From Neurospora tetraspora (taxonomy: Eukaryota; Ascomycota; Sordariomycetes; Sordariales; Sordariaceae), in the NCBI RefSeq assembly GCF_033439725.1, contig NW_026944384.1, forward strand, positions 3,720,001-3,784,000: 64,000 bases of DNA, written 5' to 3'. The notes under the pieces were generated by a model. It had not been told where the DNA came from. It did no database searches and saw nothing but the letters and a program-made list of their open reading frames with translations. This document shows positions 20,301 to 33,294 of this stretch, one piece after another. The translations under genes were made by a program, and so were the position numbers. The number at the start of each line of letters is the position of its first letter. Within the stretch, counting starts at the first letter, position 1.

Positions 20301-23300
20301 GACTAATACGTTTACCGAGCCTGGTTGGATACAGAGAAGGTTTCGACAGCGATAGCGATGACATTTCGAAGTGGTTACGGTACGACATGGCTAGCCTCAT
20401 TGCTCAACATGTCAGGGCGCGTAAGCTACAGGGGCAGCAAAGAAGGAAAATGTTTGGAAAGCATTGGAAATAACAAACGATGAATTGAACAAGTTTGGTA
20501 TGTACGATCCAGGTAATGACCACTGAAACTATACAAAGCCTGCAATGAGCAGTTATGGACTGTACAAACGGTATTGAAAAGGCCAACTTTCCACGTCTCA
20601 CAGGACTCACTTTGAGTTATATGCTTAGCAACACTCGCGGGCCACTGTCCAGTTCCATTGCATTGACGGACAGTAGCAAACAATGGCAACCTAGCCACTT
20701 ACTACCCTTCATATTCTCTCAACCCAGCTCACCGGACAGTAAGGAACTATATGGGCCTTCCCGATCAGGTCGCTCTGAACTACCCCTATCCTAGCTCACA
20801 CATATGTAGGTTCTATACGAGCGTCCATTGCATTTAGAAGTCAATAGGTTTTACTTTGATGTTTCCCTTTCCCATGTATCTCACTCCGGGTATTCTAGTT
20901 TCCGTCTTCGAATGTGCGGTAACATGAACGTACCTGAGCTACCTTCCGTTTCCCACAGGATCCCCCACAGGTAACGAAATCAGTGGTAATAGAAGAGCAA
21001 TCAGAAGGAAAGTAACTGTCTACCTATTAACCTCACTCATTTAGCTACCGGAACTGTCGGCCTGCAAGAACATCTTTCCTTATCGAAAGGCATAGAGAAG
21101 ACCGGCGAGAGAGGGAAAACCCATGCAGTCCCAAGACGTGACATGTCGTATTATTCGCCTTTTAACCCAAAATAAAGAGTAAGGTATTGACCAGCCAGCC
21201 TCTTCTCTTCCGGAACGAAACAATGGGGTTTTTTGCCCCTTCCAGTTTCGAGGAAATAGGGCCAATGTGGCTTTTCTGTATGCGAGCAATTAGTCCATGA
21301 TATTTTTCCTGCCTTAAACTGTACGTTGGGTCTTCCGATCACTGTCCAGCTAGATTAAGCTACAGTTGACACTCGCTCATTTCCCCCTCTAAGCTCCGTC
21401 TTCATATGCATCGGGAATTTCGAGCTGGAGGTCACGATGATAAGCTGAATGACAAACTTCTCACATGGAAATCATACCTACATGTATGACCATTACATCC
21501 CGCGAAGAAACAAATTACCCCCAGAAACTCCTATCTGGGTAAGCCCAACACAAAACCCACAAGGGTCGCTTACACTTTCCCATTTCACCCTCCCGGTATA
21601 AAACCCCCCCCCCCAGAGCTGAAGCAATTACTACAACTCAAACATCACGGGGGGCATCTAGAACATGATTAATCGCCTATTCCAAACATCAGGTTTTACC
21701 TAACTACCTACCTTACCCAGCATACACCACACAATGAAGAGAATGTTATCATCTATCTCTGAGTAACTCGACGCCACGGGATGACTGAAGTAGGATCCCA
21801 TCCCGAAGACCAAAGAGAATGAACGAACGCAAAGAGAAAAATGATGGATCAGGTGCAGTGTCATCATGAAAGCTGGGCACAGGGTCTTGGGTTGCCTCTA
21901 GGATGCCTCTAGGATAAAACAGAGGTGCAGTGGGGGGAAGGAAGGAAGGAAGGAGTGATGAGGGCATTGTGGGCTATGGCGGCATGACTTTGCTGAGACA
22001 ATGGCGAGTGATAACTCATTTTCTGTGAGCTAGAGGTACTATTGTTGTGTGGAGGTAGGTAAGGCAGGAGCAGCTTGGGGTTGTAGCTATCGCGGCTTCC
22101 GTTTCCTAACCCGCACCCACCCCCCGTAGGACTCCAACTGCTGTGATCACCCGGAAGGCACGGGAAGGCGACCGCTACCCACCAGGGCAGGTTGAACTTC
22201 CTCCTTGGGACCGACTTACGGTAGATACGCTTAGTTGCATACAAGCTTGTAGAGGTGGATATGTGCTGCCTACAATAATATATATTGTTCAAAAGCGTAA
22301 ACAGACAACCAGGAGGCAAGGGAACTTTATCCCACATCTTCTTTCCCTCTGAATACCTACCACCCGTGCCGTCAAATTTACCTAGATATCAGCGCAGCAC
22401 AAGCACGAGAAGTCTTGTCACACACAAAGATACACACACAAACGCACAGAGATGCCTGAGATCCGTAAAACGGGATGACATGGTCCTCTCTTAGGATGTA
22501 TCACCTTCACTTGTAAGAATCGTAGGTACCTAACAGCAGATATCGAGGTAGATACCATACCACCTTATCACGTTAGCGTTCAAAGCAGACAGGTACAAGT
22601 CTGGTTGCAGGCCAGGAACCAATGAAAGGCATGCTGGATCGTGATCGTACCCTGTCTGCGTGTAACCAAGCAAGCTTGACTGGACTGGGACGCTTTGGGA
22701 TCTTACCTTGGCCAAAGATCTCCTTCTCGGTGGGACTGTCGACGACGTAGAGTGTCTTCAAACACAGCCTGACACTAGTGATGTCTGTCAGACTTTAACT
22801 ACCTCTACGTAACGGAGTATGTCCGAGGTCCATGCCATCCACCCCAGCTCGAAGCAGGGTAGGCAGGGGCATCGACTCGAGCGTACCCTCACTCCTGCAG
22901 TAGGAAGCTATACGATCCAGCCCTGGTTTGTTTGTTAGTCTGGTACAAAAAACGGCAATTTTGCCGGATATAGGAAAGCGTTCGGCTTTCTATCGGTTAA
23001 CCACCGTAGACCGATATCTTCCAGTCTTGAAGGAGCCGGAGAGAGACATAAGAGGCTTCTGTAGCGTCTTAAACCCTTATCATTATCCCATAATGCTCCA
23101 AACGAAGACCAGTTTCGCTCTTGGGAGGCCAATAAGAGCTCCAGATCTCCCCTGGTCAACCCCAGTCCGAAGAACCAAACTAACAAACAAACCAGTATTG
23201 AATTGTACGCCGTACGACAAGACAGGGCCTCCTCTGACATATGTCCCCCTTGTCCCTATGTCGCCTTACCTACCTACCATCGTACCAAGCCTAGAGGTAC

Positions 23301-26300
23301 CTAACCCCCGTTCGATAACACCTATCCATCCCCTGGCTCCCCCCTCGCTGGCTCGCCATCTTCATGATCACTTACATATGGCATACCATCATGGGTGGAA
23401 TGCTACCCCCCTAACCAGGCTTCTTGAGGGAAGAAGAGAAAAGAAAGGAAATAGCACGGGTACTAAGATCGTTCGATGGTCGATGAGATGCATGTCAGGT
23501 TGTTGGTGCCGAAGGGCAGCCAACTACCGGTTGAGGGGTCCTTGTCCTGGAGAAAAGCCGTTAGAGAAGGGACATGGGAGAGATAGACATGGGAGAGATA
23601 GACATGGGATCAATGAACAGGCGGTGCTCACATATGTCCTTGCTTAAGGTTGGTAGGGAGATACCACTGTTGAAATGAGTGTTGGGGAGTGTCTGTTAGG
23701 GCAACCATTCAAGCGTGATGGCCATTTGATGAACATAACGATGAACATAATGATAGTAATCAAGGTTATGGGAAGAAGAAATCAGGAAAATTCACCAGAT
23801 AGACTTACCGGACGCCTTTCCGCTTAGTCGATTTTTTCTTCTCTTCGCATTGGTTTTCGATCTCCCCTCTTTATGTTCGAAAAAGGAAAAGGGGGAAAGA
23901 TCAACAGGAAAACGTTCGACGGGACAGAGATCTCCCCATGGGCATTAAGGTATTGATCCCGGTTCCGCGAGTGAGCCAATTCAATTTCACTCTTCATAAT
24001 CAGCACCGCTACATACTGACACGTCCAACACTCACTATTCACTCGGATTGGCGAACATCACAGCCCCCAAGGACTGCACTATGAGACTTACAGTATCTCG
24101 CCATCAAACGCATTTCATGATCCCGCAAGTCAGTGAACTAAACCCTACCAGGCTGGCGCTGTACGTTGGTTACCTCAGCGTGCTCAGGTTACGTACGCAT
24201 CATCGACCGACCGCATCATTGGCATCAATGGCATCAGCAGCGGCATCAGCACGTTGTTTCTCTATGCCCAACCGTTCGTCGAGTCAGACACTCGACCAAG
24301 CAGGCCGCGCAACGCAACGCACCGAAACGGAACCAACCAGCCAACCCGCCAACCAACTACAGTTACCTCCCGTAGCCAGCCGATCCCCAATAACCAGTAG
24401 TTAACCAGTAATAGCCAGTCAGCAAAGCCAACTGGGAACGGGAACAGACAACCCTTCTGTTTTGTTGCGTTTCGGCAGACCATAGCCGAGCAAACGAACG
24501 ATTATGATGCTGCTGATGATGATGATTTTCGTTGTGGCTTTGCCTTGCTGGGCCCCTTAAAAGAAGTATACGTACTGCGTATGTAGTGTATATACGCAGT
24601 GAAGCGTTATAGTCTGTTATTGTCTTCTCGGTTAGGATCATCAATAGACGAGTTAGCAACTGGTTGGATAAACGGACATGACAAACTCGATAGTAACTTC
24701 AATTCGATATCAGCCCAGTCGTTGATATCCATGAACTGTGCTTGAGTTGCTCCCGATCTTCATCATCTTTCACAGTACACAAAGTCCCGCTCACTACGGC
24801 GTTACGCAAAGTGCAAGTGCGGGCACGGGCGGGACTGGCCGCCAGCCAACCGGCCAGCCGGCAGGCATTGGATATATGTATGGCGCAACGGCCCAGTCGG
24901 GGCCTTCCGTTGTTGGTGAGCAGATGGGCAGACGGAACAGACGGGCAGAAGGGGGAGGGGAGGGAATGGATGGGTGACGGAGGTTGCTACAGATCAGGAG
25001 ATTTGCCTGCCGAACAAACAAAACGCACGGACGGGCGAGAAATGCGGGCGGAAGGATTTGCGGCGGAGTCTTGTCTTTCTGCAACAACTTGTGAGGTTCC
25101 GGAGCACGGAGTCGGATCCGGTACGTCCGTCTCTCGCTCGGGGCCCCGCTTGGACGGAGTAACGGGGAGTTTTTGGGTGGACGGACGCCCGCCAGCGAGC
25201 CCGGAGTGAGCTATATAGTGGGGTTCACTCACTAGAGCAGTTAGAGGTAGCACTTGGCTGCTCGTGGCTGGGTAAGGTACACAGTCTACCTAAACCCAAA
25301 CCGGCATGTACATCGCTCTTCCGTGCGCTTGCTGGTCACTTACCTCTGCCGGCCGGCAACATTCCATGATATGTTTCTGTTCCTTCTTGCCACTCGTTTC
25401 TTTGACCAGCACCATGTGGCACCGCTCGTCCATCGGCATATCCAATGGCCCGTCTGGTGGTGGTTCACTAGCGTTTGAGTGGAGAGAACGTGAGACGTCC
25501 AAGAAGTTCCAAGATCATGAAATGGAACCGGACCGATCATCGGGATATCTGGAATAAGAAGGTGCAGTGCAGTGGTGAGAAAGCGCTTCAGTCCTGCTCT
25601 CACGCAATCAAAGAAGCAAGTGGAAGCAAGACAAAAACGCTACGGGGCAGTGACAGCCAAGAGAGCCAGTGGGAAGGAACGGATAACTACAGCGCTGGGT
25701 AGTATCCATAACGTGGAGGCAGGAGCAACCAGAAGATAAATGATTTCCAGTGACGAACAAAAACCGCAAACCAGCAAGAACGTGAGAGAGAGAATGTTGA
25801 GCGGGTAGTGAGTGAGGGAAAAGGCGTGTTTTCATGTCTGTCTGACGTGGCTAGACTGGAGGATGGAGACTAGAGACTGGATGGAGCAATATCAAGATCT
25901 AATCGAGCAAAAGAGCGCAATTCGATTGATAGGGCAGATTTAATGGCCGAGAATGGGGCAAAATGCTACCCTAGATGAGCTTGGCTGTTGTATGGATATG
26001 GTTTAGTCAACATGCGTAGTCCTAGACTATTCACGGGTAGACAGATAACGGGTGCCCGATCCGTTTTCGCTTCTCGTGGGCCCTTCAGATCCCTTCGCAA
26101 TCGCTTAGACGAATCTCGTGAGTGAACAAGAATGCGAACAAGTGAGAACGAGAGAAGCTTGAGGGCGGGTAACGTTGCATTTTCCTAGGATATGCTTGGA
26201 TCAGTGAACATGAAGAAAAGAAGCTAATGTGCGGTTTTTGCTGTGCCGAGACGGAACATGGACGGAAAGCAGAACAAACTCCTCTCTGATGGACTCCTAT

Positions 26301-28033
26301 GGAGTCTTCGAAATGGAGTGTGATAGGGCAGTTAGAACTTAACCGCAGTAGTTGGCTTGTTGGGTTTGGAAGATCATGATAATTACATGGAATAAACGCC
26401 AGCGTTTGGTTCAGTACCAAGCTCATGCTTGTAAGCGGCGCAGTTGATGGGGCGAGGCAGCTGATCGTTGGAGGAACGGGTACGGTAAGGTAAGATAAGA
26501 TGGTAGGATGAACAGAAAAGGCTAGGACGGAACCAAGTCCGTATCGAAAACGGGAGTAGCCCGGTGGGGGCTGAGGGCAGTAAGGAATTGGGTGACTCCC
26601 ACACAAATAAGACGGCAGAGTGAGGGCTTACCAGCATCGAGTACAGTGACTGAAACTTTGGGAGAGCCGAACGGTATATCAGGAAGTTGCATATTCTTCC
26701 ATGCTTTATCCATTAGAACCATGCCTCTGCATGCAATAAGACGGCGCGCCCTACGCGTGGAGGTTTTCGTGGGTGATTGCTGTTTCCGGATCTCTGAGGG
26801 TGAGGTACCCGTTACAATCGCCGATTTGCGATAACCCACAAACGCCTTCTTTTCCCTTTGGCTGTTTGACTTCATGGTATGGTCGCACAGGATTAAGGGG
26901 TAGCATCAATCCCATTCCGCCCACGCAGAAATATTTTTCTGTGTCTTGAGAACGCAATTGGCAATTTGAGCATTGGTGGCGTACGCGGGAAGTGTTGAGA
27001 GCAGTGAGACCGGGAAACGAAATTTTCATGACCGAGAGGGAATTGAGGTGATGCCAGTTTCATCTTGCCGTCCATCCTGTAAGATAACCATGACAGGTCA
27101 CATTGAGAACCTCGACGTCCACGAACTGCTACTTGAAGTCTCCCAGCAGGGCTGACGACGTGCAGGAATAGTCCGAAGGAAGTGGAGGTCAATGACGGTC
27201 CAGAGAGAAAATGGCGACAGGACGTGTCCAAGAAGGAAAGAGGCAGTGTCTGGACCGTTGTACTTCATCACGTTAGCTGACTCGTGGTGGGTGCGGTTGG
27301 TCCATAAGGCCAGAGGCACCTCGAGCACCGTAATGCGAATAACCCATGGACAATATAGGCAGCCATATAGCAGGACATGGAATATCCTATGTAAGGTAAA
27401 GATGGACTTGCCAAAAAGTGCAAGAGAGTCCGAAACCGTCTCAGTTTGAAAGGCCATTGATGTGGCTTTTCATTTAGAAAATGGATCTGTCAGGTTACAC
27501 AAACCGAGGTCTGGCCTGCGTTGCACTGCAAATTGAAGCCGGTGAAGATGGGGGTTGAGACAGCTTGACGGCCCCTCACCGAACAGGCTCAAACATGACA
27601 GGTCATGGTCCTGCCGGGTTTGCAATCTCTCTTTTTGCAACCAAAGCACCCTGTTTCTCGTCGCAAGATATCATAGAGGTTGAGAAAAGGCGGAAAAAAA
27701 AAGCTTCGCCTTGGTGCTTTCCTGCTGACGTTGAAGACATCCGCAGAGACATGACGGTGGTCCGTGATGGTCTGGCCAAAAGATGGTGTGTCGAGAGAGA
27801 CGATTAAGCTGAAAATGTCCAACGGAGGCTCAATGTTGGTAAGATCTCTGGATTGCGTGGGAACAATGCTACCCACCACTCCCGTTTGTACTGTACCCCA
27901 GATTGGAGCCCCCGCCATCGTCAGTCGTCGTCCGTCGTTGGAATTGACCGCATGCCCGTGCATATACGGACCGCATGTCGCCCAGCGACGGAGTGGTGTG
28001 CTTTTGGGCCATTAGAAGGACAATGATCAAACA
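14365..28033. other. Gene-poor interval of normal base composition
   Basis: I find no gene I can support on either strand over about 13.7 kb. The longest frames are 217 codons at 18532-19185 (plus), 222 codons at 15278-15946 (minus) and 239 codons at 22928-23647 (plus); none shows a domain, a plausible splice partner or a C-ending codon preference like the neighbouring genes. Small structures seen: a 12-C run near 21605, two and a half copies of a 15-bp unit (GACATGGGAGAGATA) at about 23572-23607, and many ACCTACCTA-like motifs scattered through 21.6-23.3 kb. Composition is not AT-rich, so RIP has not erased genes here. It may hold long untranslated or non-coding transcripts or small-peptide genes too short to recognise. 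Confidence 0.5.
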
Positions 28034-28215
28034 TACCGCTAATTCTCATTCAAATCGAATATATCCCCCACACTATACTAGTCAGTTACATCTGGAGAGA
28101 GACCTTCACGCCGACGCCTCACGGGGCATGCAGGCCTCAGCAAACCACATAACTGGCCAGGACGGGGGGGGGGGGGGGGGGGGGATAAATCCGATTTGAA
28201 TGAGAATTAGCGGTA
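28034..28215. mobile_element. Short inverted-repeat (MITE-like) element flanked by TA
   Basis: Two perfect 22-bp inverted repeats, 28036-28057 (starting CCGCTAATTCTCATTC) and 28192-28213, bound a 178-bp element with no coding capacity. Allowing two mismatches the arms extend about 12 bp further inward to CCCCC/GGGGG. TA dinucleotides flank both ends (28034-28035 and 28214-28215), as expected for Tc1/mariner-type insertions. The outer flanks also share TCAAA with a 2-bp offset, so the true ends may lie slightly further out. The right arm abuts a run of 21 G (28164-28184). The small Guest element of N. crassa has comparable size and TA preference, but I cannot assign this one to it. Confidence 0.6.
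28164..28184 (+). repeat. Poly-G tract, 21 nt
   Basis: Uninterrupted run of 21 G inside the inverted-repeat element, next to its right arm. The left arm has CCCCC at the matching place, which suggests slippage expansion of an inner-edge C/G run. Length may vary between strains or be a sequencing artefact. Confidence 0.9.
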
Positions 28216-28619
28216 TTTGACCAATTCCATCAGCTCCCAGCCTAAGCCTCAGAGCCCACTGTCGTTGTTGCGGGCCGACTTTGAGGCCTTGACGTCTCCC
28301 AACTTTGGCAGAATGATAGGTGGTATTCGGATGAAACGCGATGGTTAGTAAGGTTAGGCTGATGGTAAGCTGGTAGCCGAGATCAGCTGTCTCTGCGCGT
28401 GAGATGCGCGATGCCGAAAGGGGCAGCCACGACTAGTGATAAATGGCAGTCTGGCTGTTGATGACGGGCGGGAGAGGGGGCCGGGGGCCCGGAGAGGGAA
28501 GGACCGGAATGGTCACCACCTAATTCGTCGGTGTCGCGTAACGGGCTTGTAGAAAGATACGTACCGCACCCCCAGTCACCTCTAGCCCCCGTACATTTAC
28601 TGCTTAGAATGGTATGGCT

Positions 28620-30576
28620 TCTTGAGTCCTGTGATTGTATAGTCTTTGCCTCTTTGGGTAGTATGTATGGAGTTGAAGCTAGTTGAGTTAGTTCTTTATA
28701 CGTAAGAGTCGTATATGGCCGTTGTATTAATTTAGTAAAATTATAAAAGTTATGAAAAAGTGGCCTATAAAAGTTATAATGTAGAGTGTAGTATTATAAG
28801 TGACTATACCGCTTACTATTATTGATAATATTTAATATTAGTCTCCTTGAATTATTTAATGGCTTTATTAATGGATTGGGGAAGTTTAATTCCTATAGCA
28901 AAATCCTTCTAGCTATATTTTATATAGGGGGTTACTTTAGTAGTATAGATCGGTTTGATAAACTTTTATTTCCCTTATAATTGGGTTCGATGAGCTTTGC
29001 ATTGAATAACTATTTCGATAAGCTTTGCGTTGAGCGTGTAATAATAGTACTATTTCGTGTATGAATGAGTTCGATAAGCTTTGTATTGAGCGTATAATAG
29101 TGGTATTATTTCGTATATAACATATAGTAAATGATAAGGTTAGAAAGCGAAGTCTAATTCCTATAGTAAAGTCCTTCTGGTTATCTTTTGTATAGAAAGT
29201 TACTTTAGTAGTATAGATCAGTTCGATGAGTTTTATATTAAGTAACCGTTATATATGCTAGTAATAATAAAATTACAAAGTTAATAAAGGTTAGTTAATA
29301 TATATATTAATTATATTTTTAATATTATAATTATAGTATTAACTTTAATAATACTAAATTTACTGTATAGAATACTCTAATTACTAGTAATCGATTGATA
29401 TATATATTAAAAGGATTTGTAGTAGTATACAAATACTATATTAAAAAGTCGTTTTAATACATTTAATACAAATCGAAATATTTGTATTGAATTTCATTTT
29501 TATAATTATAATATTGGCTTACTCTTACTACCTTTAATTATACTAAATAAATACTAATTAGAATATATGATTAGTATTAGATTTATACAATCACTATAAT
29601 AATTGGATTTATTTAAATATAAATCGTATATATTATATAAATTCCTATATGTAGTATATAGTATATTAGCATTTTTGGTACCTTTTATATATAATATATA
29701 TATTATATAAAATATTGTATATAATTGGCTATATTTCTGGTGCCTTTTACGTATGATTAGTTATACCGCTTATTGAAAAATTGGATTTATCTATATATTA
29801 ATATATAAATTATATAAATTATCATTTAGAGTACTAGTCGATTAGCTAATTTAATATTTGTGATTATAATAAATCCAATTTATAGTACTCTACGTTATTA
29901 AATATTTTATAATATTATTAGACATATATTAAAAGACCTTAATTTAGTATTTAACCCCTATTTACTTCCTAAAGTCGTGCCCCCTCTTGCATTTATAGGT
30001 TATTTATAAGAACTTTAAACTTTCTATTAAGCTGCTAAATTTTTACAATATACTATATATAAATACATTTTACATTTATAAGATTAAGGCTATATTCGCA
30101 ATACGCTAACTATTAGAAATTATAGAATCTAAAGATTATAAATTCTACCTGCTCTCGTACCGCCTGCCATTAATTAAGGTTACATCGATCTTCTTAAGGG
30201 GGTAATCTTTATATAATTCGAATTTCAAATTACTTATATCCCTTATCTTACTATAGTTCTAACTAATTAGCTAGACAGCTAGCTGATAGTGTATAATAGT
30301 TATGGAGGAAGTAATACTATTAGAGATGCTGATATAGTAGTTACTAACGTTTATAGAACCGGTACTTATAATTAATGAATTACTAATCGAAACGGCTACC
30401 TCTTTTATAGCAATTTATATTAACGAAGTATATTAACCGTATATTGAAATACTTAATAATATCGTAGAGCCGCCTCTCCTCCTTCGTTTTTAGTAGAACT
30501 AGTTTTTATACTAGTATTAGGAATCGGCCAAATCTAAGGTAATTAGTTAATTTTCGTAAAAATCTAATACGAAAAT
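28620..30576. repeat. Left part of AT-rich, RIP-mutated block
   Basis: Base composition falls abruptly to AT-dominated sequence at about 28620-28690, with no usable open frames. Stops occur in all frames, and repeat copies differ mainly by C/T and G/A, the RIP signature. An internal tandem structure is visible (28883-29232). No protein relic could be recognised. In Neurospora such blocks are methylated heterochromatin. Confidence 0.85.
28883..29232. repeat. Diverged direct repeats in the AT-rich block
   Basis: An approximately 84-bp sequence (core TAATTCCTATAG..TTACTTTAGTAGTATAGATC) occurs at 28883-28966 and again at 29149-29232. Between the copies a unit of about 56 bp starting TTCGATAAGCTTTG repeats at 29014 and 29070, with a shorter partial copy at 28986. 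Differences between copies are mostly transitions, as after RIP. Confidence 0.75.
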
Positions 30577-30581
30577 CGTTT

Positions 30582-30823
30582 TGTTACAGGGCTGGATCAC
30601 ATGCCTTGTGCTAGTTGTGCCATGGCTATTATTAGCTAGTACATTGCACTGCTGTATAACAGAGCTATGGTATTGGGCAGCCTTAGTAGTAGTTACGGGG
30701 TAGATTTATAGGTAGATCTTACCTATGCCCTATATTTGCCTTGGCTACGCACACCTTTCTTATTTCCCTCGTACAATAATAAAGATTATACTTCATACTT
30801 AATGGTGCCTTCGCCCTATAATA
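30582..30823 (+). repeat. Left LTR (5' LTR), 242 bp
   Basis: Begins TGTTACAGGG and aligns without length change to 38437-38678. Differences from the right copy are almost all C/T or G/A. Confidence 0.88.
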
Positions 30824-31199
30824 ATCTATTATACTTATATATTAGCGTTGCGTGCGTTCATTTACTATAAATATTGCAATAAACGTTTTTTTAGCAGTTT
30901 ACTAGTAATTAAATTTTTAGATCGTTTTTAACGTTCTCAATCTTTATAGAACGGAGAATCAATCTAGCGTTTATATTTACCTATTTAGTATTTCTTTAAT
31001 TATAAACGGATATTACGATTATTATAATTATAGTAATTAAACGTTAAGCGACGTCCTTAGTTACCATATTTTCTGTTACCCCGAAGATGATAATAATATT
31101 GAATTGGTAATTATCTATTATAATAACGATACTAACGTTAAGTCCGTAATTATTAATAAACCCCTTAATTTCCTAGGCGAGATTACCTTTATTAATTAA

Positions 31200-33100
31200 A
31201 TTTTAGTTCTTAAAATGGCTAATAATTACCCTATTCCCTAGGAATTGAATTCCTATAAGGTTAACGTTCTTTGTCCTCCTAATTATTATTATTAGGGTTA
31301 TAAGTTCTATAACTTTAATTTCGTTCTTTAGGGATTAAGCGATCTTCTAATCGATAGTAACGAAATAATTACTAATAATAAGATAGCTATAATAGCTTTA
31401 CGTATATATGGTAACGATATTATATATTACTATACTTAGTCTTTTTTATATAATATATTATTAATCAACGATCTCATTACTTTTTACCTAGTCGTTTTCC
31501 GCTGGTATACTAACTATATTACTTAGTTACTAGCTTTTATAATTATAATTAATATTATTGCCGAGGCCTTTTGTACTTCTAAAGAACGTTATTATTAAAA
31601 AATCCTATATAAGGAGGCGGAGGATTGTATTAATTATTGATCCTAAAAGAACCTCTAGAACGAAGTTATCTAATAGAAATCTAAGGCTACGAAATAGTTC
31701 AATAAATATAAGGATAAAGAATAATTGTACGCAAACTATAATAAGGAGATATTTAATATAGTTAATAATAATGGTATTATAAAAGCTTAAATACTTTCTT
31801 TATAAATTTAAGTACTTTATTTATAAAATTAGGTCGTAGAATTATAAATTAATAATGATAGCTTTATAGCTTTACTTAAGGATAATGATATTAACGTCCT
31901 TATTAGCTTCGGTTTTAATAATAATAATTCCGGCAGCGGCGGAAATCTTAGTAGCGGCGGTAGCGGAAGTCTTAATAGTAGCGGCGGTGGAGGCCCCGGT
32001 AATTATAGTTACAGCCTTTCCTTTAAGCCCCCAGTATTGGTTTTAGCTATAGAATACGACGGCGGCTACCGTTATATAGTACCTAATTCCGAGGTTTTCG
32101 ACGCTTCCAGTAAAATTCCTAGGGACTGTAACAACGTTTATTCGATTTAGCGTACAAAGATTCGTCTATATTAGAATATAAACGAATAGGTATACCCTAT
32201 AGAACGTACTAAATTCTTTTATATTTATATACGTTTAAGTAAAATACTTATAATTAATATTAAGAAGGGTATAGAATTAGTTATAATTAATAAAGATATA
32301 CCCGAAATATAACTTTAGAAGACGAGCGAAAGATTTATTAAATATTTTAATACCCGTTACGATATTATAAATATAAAATTAGACGCCAAACGGGCCTTCT
32401 ATTGATTCTAATAGAAATTTAATTTTTAAAACTTCGAGGATAAATTTATCCTTTATACCAACCGTTGTAGTATAAGCAATTTAATGAGAGTCTTTTTAAT
32501 TAATAAGAAAACTAATTAATTATAAAGTTTAATTAATTATTAAACCAACCTTCTAGCCAATAACGATTTTTAAGGTTAGGCTTTACTTTTGCGTAGCTTC
32601 GTTCGTAATTACGAGGAGGCTACCTTTGAAAAGAAGCTTTCTAATCCTTTCGGTAACTATAATTCTAATTCTAGTAATGGTTCTAATTCCGGCAACGGTA
32701 GCTCCGGCGGCGGTAATAGCGGGTCGATTAAAATTGTATTATAAGGTAGCGATATTATAGATTTAAATTAGTTCGAAGTCGTTATACGCTACATTATACT
32801 TTTTAATATTTAAAAGCGCCGCTAGGATAACGGCGAATATAAGAGGTGTGGTAAGAAGGGTTATAAGTAGAAAATATATTAGTATTTTATAAATTTAGGT
32901 AATAGTAAAGGATTTATTATTAGTATTAAAATTAACCGTTTTAATAATAGTAGTAAGAAGTTTAATAAGGATAAAAAGCCCGGCTAGAGCAATTATAATA
33001 ATAGCGGCGATAACGTTAATACGGTTAACGCCGGCGGCGAAGTTATTACCGAAATTAATGATACCGGTACGGGAAATGCAGCGCCTCTATTGTAAATCGC
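31200..33100 (+). pseudogene. Gag relic with decayed zinc knuckle
   Basis: At 32836-32880 the frame reads YKRCGKKGYK followed by a TAG. This is a CCHC knuckle in which a Cys and the His have become Tyr and the usual Trp a stop, all explained by transitions. Gly/Ser/Asn-coding GC-rich islands at about 31930-32010, 32690-32720 and 33000-33050 stand out against the AT-rich remainder. No intact Gag frame is left. Confidence 0.75.
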
Positions 33101-33294
33101 TAGCAGAGGCTACTACTAAAAAAGGAAAGAGAAAAGAAATTAGAGGGATATTTATTAAAATAAAAATATAGAGAATTAAATTAAGGAGAATCTTTATTAA
33201 TTAGTTTAATTACGATTAAATTAAAGAAATCTATCTTTCTTTCTAATTATTTTTATTATAGTAAGTATAAAATATATTATCTAATATTAATTAT

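Noticed and set aside
22928-23647. 239-codon plus-strand frame
   Set aside because: Contains a short tandem repeat (GRDRHGRDRHG) and no domain; not convincing as a gene.
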